Below, one piece after another: positions 40,374 through 46,554 of a stretch of DNA of 64,000 nt. A program made the translations under genes and the position numbers. How positions within the stretch are numbered: the stretch's first letter is position 1; every line of letters starts with the position of its first letter. The DNA is taken from positions 1 through 64,000 of the forward strand of contig NC_008826.1 in NCBI RefSeq assembly GCF_000015725.1, read 5' to 3'. This DNA comes from Methylibium petroleiphilum PM1 (lineage in GTDB: Bacteria; Pseudomonadota; Gammaproteobacteria; Burkholderiales; Burkholderiaceae_C). The notes under the pieces were generated by a model. That model was not told the DNA's origin. It was given only the letters and a program-made list of their open reading frames with translations, and searched no databases.

Positions 40374-41579
40374 ATGGCGCTGCGGTTCCGGAAGACCTTC
40401 AAGCTCGCCCCCGGCGTCCGGTGGACCATTTCCGGCTCCGGCAGCAGCTGGAGCTTCGGTCCCCGAGGCGCCTCCATCAGCGTGGGCAAGCGCGGCGTCT
40501 ACGCCAACTACAGCATCCCCGGCACCGGCCTGTCATACCGCGAGCGGCTCGGTGGCCGCAGCGAGACGCCGTCCGCCCAGCTCGGACCCCCGCAGACGAC
40601 CAAGGTCAGCCTGACCTGCGGCATCGACGATGAAGGCGTCCTGAGCTTCACCGATGGCGCTGGCATGCCACTCAGCGAGGCGGTGGTCGAGGCCGCCAAG
40701 AAGCAGAACCGGGACGCCATCCTGGCGCTCATCCAGCGCAAGTGCGACGAGCTGAACGACCAGGTCGAGGCGCTCGGCCGGCTTCATCACGACACCCCGG
40801 ACTCCAGGGTGAAGCCCAAGTTCGAACCGCAGCGCATCAACCTGGTAGCGCCCGAGCGGCCCACTCTCCGCGTCCCGACATTTCTTGAAGGACTCAGGAA
40901 GTCCGTCCGCCTGGCCATCCAGGAGGAAAACGACCGGGCGCTAGCCCGTTTCGAAGGGGACACGGAAGAGTTCGAGCGTCAGCGGCGTGCGTTCTACGCG
41001 GCCGAGACCAAGCGTCGAGTTCTGGTCGAGCAGCTGATCTACCAGGACGTCCAGGCCATGGAGGACTTCCTCGAGGCAAACCTCCAGGACATCGTCTGGC
41101 CGCGGGAGACCCAGGTTGCGGTGGACATCGGGGATGGAGGTCTCACGGTCCAGCTGGATGTCGACCTGCCTGAAATCGAGAACATGCCGACCAAGTCGGC
41201 TGCCGTGCCGGCGCGCGGACTGAAGCTCTCCGTGAAGGAGCTGCCGGCTGCCAAGGTCCGCCGGCTCTACGCGGACCACGTGCACGGCATCGTGTTTCGC
41301 CTGGTCGGCGAGACCTTCGCCGCCCTGCCCGTCGCCCGCACGGTCGTCGTCTCAGGCTACTCCCAGCGCAGCAACAGTGCCACCGGCCACCTCGAGGACC
41401 AGTACCTGCTCTCAGTCAAGGTCGCCCGAGAAGCCTGGGAACAGCTTGCCTTCGACCGGCTTGCCGAGCTCAACGTGGTGGACTCGCTTGCCCGCCACGA
41501 GCTGCGCCGCGATCTGACCCGCATCGGAGAACTGCGCCCCATCAGACCATTCCAGGAGGAGGAGACATGCGAGGTTTGA
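40374..41579 (+). CDS. DUF4236 protein, 401 aa
   Basis: The N-terminal about 55 residues (MALRFRKTFKLAPGVRWTIS, GPRGASISVGKRGVYANYSI) are a DUF4236 domain, a beta-rich module of unknown function. The remaining 340 residues contain a helical region (ENDRALARFEGDTEEFERQRRAF) and a C-terminal alpha/beta part. It overlaps the next gene by 13 bp. Its position between umuD and umuC may be incidental. Confidence 0.85.
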   Translation: MALRFRKTFKLAPGVRWTISGSGSSWSFGPRGASISVGKRGVYANYSIPGTGLSYRERLGGRSETPSAQLGPPQTTKVSLTCGIDDEGVLSFTDGAGMPLSEAVVEAAKKQNRDAILALIQRKCDELNDQVEALGRLHHDTPDSRVKPKFEPQRINLVAPERPTLRVPTFLEGLRKSVRLAIQEENDRALARFEGDTEEFERQRRAFYAAETKRRVLVEQLIYQDVQAMEDFLEANLQDIVWPRETQVAVDIGDGGLTVQLDVDLPEIENMPTKSAAVPARGLKLSVKELPAAKVRRLYADHVHGIVFRLVGETFAALPVARTVVVSGYSQRSNSATGHLEDQYLLSVKVAREAWEQLAFDRLAELNVVDSLARHELRRDLTRIGELRPIRPFQEEETCEV

Positions 41580-41896
41580 AGCTCGTGTTGGCCGCGGCGG
41601 TTGCCAGCCTGCCCGCTCTTGCCGCCGCTCACGGCGGCGGCTTGAACGCCGCGGGCTGCCACCACAACCGCAAGACCGGGGACTACCACTGCCATCGCGC
41701 GCCGGCCGCGGGGCCGCGTGACACTGCGCCGGTTTCCACCACCGGGACCGCCCGCGCTCAGAATCTATCCGAGCAGGCCGGTCGAAGTGCCGTCTCGGCA
41801 CCGCCTTCTGCCGGCGGTCCGACCTGCTATGTGGGGCCGCGCGGCGGCACGTACACCATCACCGCCAGCGGCCGGAAGAACTACAGCGGCTGCTGA
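41567..41896 (+). CDS. YHYH-type small secreted protein, 109 aa
   Basis: A signal peptide (LKLVLAAAVASLPALAAAHG) is followed by the motif GGLNAAGCHHNRKTGDYHCH. This Cys/His-rich stretch is found in small exported proteins, often beside nuclease or metal-related genes. A C-terminal block (CYVGPRGGTYTITASGRKNY) follows. It may bind metal. It overlaps the end of the DUF4236 gene, so the two are coupled. Confidence 0.8.
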   Translation: MRGLKLVLAAAVASLPALAAAHGGGLNAAGCHHNRKTGDYHCHRAPAAGPRDTAPVSTTGTARAQNLSEQAGRSAVSAPPSAGGPTCYVGPRGGTYTITASGRKNYSGC

Positions 41897-41905
41897 GTTG
41901 CTGCG

Positions 41906-42205
41906 TCACAGCGGGGCCGGAGCGACGAAGTCGCCGAGGTCCTGGGCGTTCATGCTGACGAAGCCCTTGCCAGTGCGGCGGTCGATGATGCAGCTGCCCG
42001 ACGCTTTGCCGCCCCTCGTCTGCAGCTGGCCGGCGTCGGCGTTCCACGCAAAGTAATACTCGCGGGCGTCGCCCCAGTCTTTCACCTCTGGCACAGCAGT
42101 CACGGCACCCTTGCTCAGCCGCTTGAACTGCTTCTCGCAGGCAACGTGGCCCGCCGACGCGCCATGGGCGCCGGCGCCTGCCATCGCGAAGGCGGTGAAC
42201 AACAT
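41906..42205 (-). CDS. Small secreted protein, 99 aa
   Basis: It has a short signal peptide (LFTAFAMAGAGAHGASA) and a mature domain with two cysteines (HVACEKQF, GSCIIDRR) that may form a disulfide. No family was recognised. It converges with the YHYH gene, with 9 bp between the stops. Confidence 0.6.
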   Translation of the reverse strand: MLFTAFAMAGAGAHGASAGHVACEKQFKRLSKGAVTAVPEVKDWGDAREYYFAWNADAGQLQTRGGKASGSCIIDRRTGKGFVSMNAQDLGDFVAPAPL

Positions 42206-42315
42206 GGCCGGACGCTCGGCGCATGCTTTCCTCCAGAGCCGTCACGGTGCCGAAGTCTCGCCCGCCGCGCGGCCGGACGCCTTCCCCCTGAGTAGCGAGG
42301 AGGCGGACGCCTATA

Positions 42316-42331
42316 CTGTATGTCCATACAG
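42316..42331 (+). promoter_or_regulatory. LexA box upstream of umuC
   Basis: CTGTATGTCCATACAG is a perfect palindrome matching the SOS consensus. It lies 16 bp upstream of the umuC ATG and overlaps a TATACT element. The preceding bases (CCTATA) are the same as at the umuD operator. Confidence 0.92.
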
Positions 42332-42346
42332 TACGGTGTCTGGCGG

Positions 42347-43669
42347 ATGTACGCCCTCGTCGACGGCAACAACTTCTACTGCTCGGTCGAGCGCGTTTTC
42401 CGGCCGTCGCTGACGGGCCGGCCCGTGGTGGTCATGGGCTCGAACGACGGCTGTGTCATTGCCCGGTCCAACGAGGCGAAGGCGCTGGGCGTGAAGATGG
42501 GGGAGCCCTGGTTTCAATGTCGACACCTCGAGAAGGACCAGGGCCTCGTGGCGCTGTCGGCCAACTTCACCCTCTACGGCGACATGTCCGAGAGGATGAT
42601 GACCGTGGCCGGTTCCTTCGCGCCACGCCAAGAGGTTTACAGCATCGACGAGTGCTTCCTGGACTTCGCCGGCATGCCGGGCGGACCAGGTTCCCTCGTC
42701 GAAACTGGCCGCGCGCTGCGTGAGAAGGTTCTTCGGTGGACCGGCATTCCCACCTGCGTCGGCTTCGGCCCGACCAAGACGCTCGCGAAGCTGGCGAACC
42801 ACATCGCCAAGTCGGCCGAGCGCAAGCCGGGGTCCTACCCTGAGCAGCTTGCTCAGGTCTGCAATCTGGGCGAGCTGGCAGATGAAGTCCGGCGGGAGCT
42901 CCTGGTCAAGACGGAGGTCAAGGAAGTCTGGGGCGTAGGGCCGCGCATCGGCGCCCAGCTCAACGCGGCTGGAGTCTCGACCGTGCTCGACCTAGTCCGG
43001 CTGGACCCCGCGGCTGTCCGGCGACGCTTCTCGGTGGTGCTCGAGAAGACCGTGCTCGAACTGCGCGGCATCAGCTGCCTGACGCTCGAAGACGCGCCGG
43101 CGAGCCGGCAGCAGATCATGTGTTCGCGCTCCTTCGGGCGGCCGGTGCTCGAGATGGAGGGACTGGTCGAGGCGTTGAGCGACTTCGCGGCGCGCGCGGC
43201 CGAGAAGCTGCGCAAGCAGGAGAACCTCGCCGGCGCCGTGCACGTCTTCATCACCACGAGCCCCTTCCGCAAGGAGGACCGGCAGTACAGCCGTTCGGTC
43301 ACCGTGCCGCTGGTCCGACCGACAGGAGACACGCGGGTGCTGGTCAGCGCCGCCATCCTCGCTCTGCGGGCGGTGTTCAAGCCTGGCTACCGCTACGCGA
43401 AAGCGGGGGTCATGCTCATGGAACTGCAGCCCGAGTCGGTGCACCAGGCCGAGCTCGACCTGGGAGAGCCCGAGCCCGGCACTGTCCCGCGCGACCGCAG
43501 CAAGCTGATGTCCGCGGTCGACGCTGTGAACCGGCGCCACGGCCGCGGCTCACTAATGGTGGCGAGCGCCGGTCTCGCAACTGCGCGACGCGAGTTCGTG
43601 CCGAAACAGGAGCGGCGAACGCCCCACTACACAACGTCTTGGGACGACATGCCGGTGGCGCGCGCCTGA
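42347..43669 (+). CDS. umuC: UmuC-like DNA polymerase V catalytic subunit (Y family)
   Basis: This is a 440-residue error-prone polymerase. ATG 42347 (MYALVDGNNFYCSVERVF) is chosen because it matches the family N-terminus. The ATG at 42320 lies inside the LexA box. Catalytic acids are Asp6 and the Asp-Glu pair in SIDECFLDF. Helix-hairpin-helix (WGVGPRIGAQLNAAG) and little-finger regions follow, and C-terminal residues are complete. It is induced on DNA damage and needs UmuD' and RecA for activity. The length is close to chromosomal UmuC. Confidence 0.95.
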   Translation: MYALVDGNNFYCSVERVFRPSLTGRPVVVMGSNDGCVIARSNEAKALGVKMGEPWFQCRHLEKDQGLVALSANFTLYGDMSERMMTVAGSFAPRQEVYSIDECFLDFAGMPGGPGSLVETGRALREKVLRWTGIPTCVGFGPTKTLAKLANHIAKSAERKPGSYPEQLAQVCNLGELADEVRRELLVKTEVKEVWGVGPRIGAQLNAAGVSTVLDLVRLDPAAVRRRFSVVLEKTVLELRGISCLTLEDAPASRQQIMCSRSFGRPVLEMEGLVEALSDFAARAAEKLRKQENLAGAVHVFITTSPFRKEDRQYSRSVTVPLVRPTGDTRVLVSAAILALRAVFKPGYRYAKAGVMLMELQPESVHQAELDLGEPEPGTVPRDRSKLMSAVDAVNRRHGRGSLMVASAGLATARREFVPKQERRTPHYTTSWDDMPVARA

Positions 43670-43701
43670 ACAGCAAGGCCGGCCACACGGACGCAAAGAA
43701 A

Positions 43702-43733
43702 AGGCGCCCGGGCTCGATGAGCACCGGGCGCCT
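43702..43733 (-). terminator. Hairpin terminator after the 43753 gene
   Basis: AGGCGCCCGG and CCGGGCGCCT arms with a 12-base loop are followed on the minus strand by TTTTCTTTG. It serves the minus-strand gene at 43753 and may also stop umuC transcripts. Confidence 0.75.
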
Positions 43734-43752
43734 GTCGAATCTGCTCTGGACG

Positions 43753-44529
43753 TCAGGCCATCGCTTCTGCGAACTTGAGCTGCTTCGCCGCAGCCTTCTC
43801 GTCCGTGAGCCATGCAGGCAGCACGATGTCGACATCGGGGCGCACCTGTCGGACGTCGAGGATCTTCGCCCCTGGACGCACGTAAGCGGCCTGGCGGATG
43901 TGCCTACGACCGCCAATCTCGATGTCGGCCACCGGGATGACCAGCACGTCCATGTCCTGCAGGTCTTCATACTCCTGGAACAGACGGTCGAAGTAGCTCG
44001 GATGGGTCGCAATCTGCAAGATGCGCTGCATGTCCTCGTCGACCTTTAGGCCGTCTTCCTTGGCATACCGCGTGAAGCACTTGAAGACGTCCTCCTGCAG
44101 GTCTGCCTTCATGCGTCGCACGTTCAGGAAGCGGTTCGTCTTGCGAGAGGCCTTCAGCATCTCTTTGCTGACCAGGTCCTTCTCGATGCCGCCGACCTCC
44201 ACCTCGAACTCGGCGGAGGCAAACTCTGCGCCTAGCTCGCGCGCCTTGGTACGCCACTTGTGCAGCTCGTCGAGCGCGTCACGGATGCCATACAGCATCA
44301 ACATGCCGTGCCCAGGCTTTGGAGTAAACCGGGTGAACGACTCGCTATGGAACGGAATCGAGTCCGCGAGGAGCTCGATCTTCCTCGTGGCCGGGTTGAA
44401 GCGGGCGTCGGAGGCGCCGTAGAGGACCTCCACCTGAGGCTGCCCTCCGCTCGCCGGCGTGGTCGTCCGGTACACGGCGAATGACGTCAGCCGGACCGAA
44501 GGCGCAGTCGTCTTTTTCTGCGAAGGCAT
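43753..44529 (-). CDS. Unknown protein, 258 aa
   Basis: The function is not recognised. It has a beta-rich N-terminal part (RLTSFAVYRTTTP, VEVLYGASDARFNP, ADSIPFHSESFTRFTP) and a helical middle (DALDELHKWRTKARELGAEFA). The C-terminal part reads VLVIPVADIEIGGRRHIRQA. It is transcribed divergently from the basic HTH-like protein gene at 44746 through a region with an inverted repeat. Conserved plasmid-type position next to the transfer operon suggests a backbone role. Confidence 0.6.
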   Translation of the reverse strand: MPSQKKTTAPSVRLTSFAVYRTTTPASGGQPQVEVLYGASDARFNPATRKIELLADSIPFHSESFTRFTPKPGHGMLMLYGIRDALDELHKWRTKARELGAEFASAEFEVEVGGIEKDLVSKEMLKASRKTNRFLNVRRMKADLQEDVFKCFTRYAKEDGLKVDEDMQRILQIATHPSYFDRLFQEYEDLQDMDVLVIPVADIEIGGRRHIRQAAYVRPGAKILDVRQVRPDVDIVLPAWLTDEKAAAKQLKFAEAMA

Positions 44530-44745
44530 GAGCGGCCTTTAAAAAATTGAGTATTCAGCGCACCATCAGAAGCTTGCGACCGTGGCGCATTTCGCATACC
44601 ATCTGCACCATCGTACCGTCAAACCCCACGGGGACCCGGTTGTCCGATTGTATATCGAGTACGCTAACTGTCAAACATTTAACAGTGTTGACCATCAAGT
44701 CCGCGCTGTACGTGCCCTAAGGCTGGGGCTTTCCTGGAGGTGACC
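44530..44745. promoter_or_regulatory. Divergent promoter region with inverted repeat
   Basis: This A/T-rich gap lies between divergent genes. GTCAAACA (44670-44677) and TGTTGAC (44686-44692) form an inverted repeat. A TGTATAT element lies at about 44649. The start of the 44746 gene is preceded by GGAGGTGA. The repeat is a candidate operator, possibly for the neighbouring DNA-binding-like protein. Confidence 0.5.
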
Positions 44746-45480
44746 GTGATTCCCAAGAACAGACCCGTCCTCGGCAAGGACCTAGATGCGGTGCGTACCC
44801 AGTACGGGCTGCTCGTCTCGGACGCGTGCTGGCTCTTCGGCCTGTCCATCACGCGGTGGATGCAAATCGTCAAGCGGGCTGGCGATGAGCCCGTGAGCGA
44901 CCCGACTTTGGCACTGCTCGTGCGCTTCCTTGCGGACCACCCCGAGCTGTCGGTCATCCCGAAGTTCCCCACGGTGCCCGAGATGTACGAGATGGTGAAC
45001 GGCGTCACGCCGACGGACCAGAAGCGCTTCTCCGTGCTGCTGGGCTCCGAGGCATCGGCGACGTACCGCTGGCTGCGCGTTCCGGGCTCGCGGCAGTCTC
45101 CGGCCGTGAACCGGCTGATGCACTATCTGAAGGTGGCGATGCTCTCGCAGCGTCCGAACGAGCGCGGCCAGCTCCTCGAGGACTGGAAGGAGACGGTCGA
45201 CAAGGAGGCGAAGGCTCGCGGCGTGGTCGATGTCTTCAAGACCGGTGGCTGGAACCCGAACAAGAAGGCGAAGGCGAAGAAGGAAGAAGAGGCCTCCGAA
45301 GCGGTGGAAGGGGGCGAAGCGGCCGCGGTGAAGAAGCCGCGCGCACGCAAGGCACCGGCGAAGACTGCCGCAGCGCCGGCCGCCGAAGCGTCGAAAGCTG
45401 CCGGCAAGCACGAGGCCGCCGAGGCCGCGCCGGCGAAGAAGACGGTGCGCCGCGTACCCAAGGCGTCGGTAACCAGCTGA
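44746..45480 (+). CDS. DNA-binding-like protein with histone-H1-like tail, 244 aa
   Basis: GTG 44746 is chosen for its GGAGGTGA spacing. The frame also allows GTG 44740. The N-terminal region (VRTQYGLLVSDACWLFGLSITRWMQIV) reads like a helix-turn-helix. The middle is helical. From about residue 165 the sequence is a Lys/Ala/Pro-rich tail (KKPRARKAPAKTAAAPAAE, AAPAKKTVRRVPKA) like histone H1. The combination suggests a plasmid nucleoid or regulatory protein. The gene ends at a strong bidirectional terminator. Confidence 0.7.
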   Translation: MIPKNRPVLGKDLDAVRTQYGLLVSDACWLFGLSITRWMQIVKRAGDEPVSDPTLALLVRFLADHPELSVIPKFPTVPEMYEMVNGVTPTDQKRFSVLLGSEASATYRWLRVPGSRQSPAVNRLMHYLKVAMLSQRPNERGQLLEDWKETVDKEAKARGVVDVFKTGGWNPNKKAKAKKEEEASEAVEGGEAAAVKKPRARKAPAKTAAAPAAEASKAAGKHEAAEAAPAKKTVRRVPKASVTS

Positions 45481-45497
45481 GCCTCGGCCTCCCTGTG

Positions 45498-45522
45498 AAA
45501 ACGGCGCCTTGGGCGCCGTTTT
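45498..45522. terminator. Bidirectional hairpin terminator
   Basis: AAAACGGCGCC and GGCGCCGTTTT arms lie between the convergent genes ending at 45480 (plus) and 45527 (minus). The A and T flanks make it usable in both directions. Confidence 0.85.
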
Positions 45523-45526
45523 CGCT

Positions 45527-45853
45527 TCAGATGCCCACTGACCAAGCCTGGGCGCGCCTCTGCCGCTCCTCCTGCGCGGCCACCTCCCGTGCCAGCCTGT
45601 CGGGGTTCTTGCTCGTCAGGACCGCCACGTGCGCACGTTGCATCCGCGTAAGCAGCGGCTCGAGTTCCACCTCTTCAACGATGCCCGCCTTCGGGGCGAA
45701 GATGAACATCCGATGCGCAAGGGAGTACGGCGCCAGGCGGTGCGCGGCTGCGCGAGCCTGCTCCTTGGAAGTCCACCAGAGCCCACCAACCATCACGAAA
45801 TTCCGGCGTCCCTGGCAGAACGTCTTCTCGATGACCTTGTAGAGCTTGCTCAC
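45527..45853 (-). CDS. Unknown small protein, 108 aa (last gene of transfer operon)
   Basis: The GTG start overlaps the previous stop (GTGA), so it is coupled to the DUF882 gene. The protein is alpha/beta with an N-terminal basic part (KLYKVIEKTFCQGRRNFVMV) and a helical C-terminus (PDRLAREVAAQEERQRRAQAW). No family was recognised. It is the promoter-distal end of the minus-strand operon. Confidence 0.6.
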   Translation of the reverse strand: MSKLYKVIEKTFCQGRRNFVMVGGLWWTSKEQARAAAHRLAPYSLAHRMFIFAPKAGIVEEVELEPLLTRMQRAHVAVLTSKNPDRLAREVAAQEERQRRAQAWSVGI

Positions 45854-46554
45854 GATCCTCTGCGGGCCGTCGAGACCCAGGTTCTCTGTGCGCCGGTGTC
45901 AACGTGCACGAAGCCGCGGTTCAGATACACGCCGGTACCGCCTCGATTGAAGACCTGCACCATCGCGCCGACCAGCGCGCTCGAGGCGCCATCGATGTGG
46001 ATGTCGGCCGCCTTGCCATAGAGGTGCATGGAGTTGCGAGCCGCGCCTTCGGTCGCCTGGTTCGTGACCCCAGTGCGGAAGCCGCTGAGCAGCTCGATAT
46101 CGGCGGTCCGGCCGTTGAACTCCATCCAGCGCTGGATGCCACACAGCACGTCCAGGAGCTTGGGGTCCATGGCGACCACCTTCCCAGCGCGGACGTCACG
46201 CAGCATGAAGCAGGCCAGGCCGTAGCCGTCCCGGTCGACTGAGCCGTCATGGTTCATGTAGCGAATGCGCCGGCGCGGGCCGTTGCGCCGCACGACGATG
46301 GAGCGCTCACCGGAGAGCAGGAACTGCCGCCAGTCGCCTGCTGCTGTCACAGGCGGGCCAGCCACTACCGGCGTCGCAGTCGGCGTTGACACCGTCCCAA
46401 TCTGCTTGGGCGGCTCCCACCCAGGCCCTGCCTCCGGCGAGTTTTCGATGACGTTCTGCGCGAACGACGCCGCCGGTCGCCACATCGTCGCCCACGCAGC
46501 CACCAGCAGCACGCTGCGCCGCGTGGTGCCGGCGCGATTCACAGTTCCGACCAT
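45850..46554 (-). CDS. DUF882 / M15-type peptidase-like exported protein, 234 aa
   Basis: The N-terminus has a twin-arginine-like signal (TTRRSVLLVAAW). The C-terminal domain carries the DUF882/peptidase M15 motifs SGFRT, NSMHLYGKAADIHIDG and GFVHVDTG, with His and Asp zinc ligands. Such enzymes cut or bind peptidoglycan peptide bridges. In this operon it may open the wall for the conjugation machine. The start overlaps the end of the coupling-protein gene by 16 bp. Confidence 0.85.
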   Translation of the reverse strand: MVGTVNRAGTTRRSVLLVAAWATMWRPAASFAQNVIENSPEAGPGWEPPKQIGTVSTPTATPVVAGPPVTAAGDWRQFLLSGERSIVVRRNGPRRRIRYMNHDGSVDRDGYGLACFMLRDVRAGKVVAMDPKLLDVLCGIQRWMEFNGRTADIELLSGFRTGVTNQATEGAARNSMHLYGKAADIHIDGASSALVGAMVQVFNRGGTGVYLNRGFVHVDTGAQRTWVSTARRGS

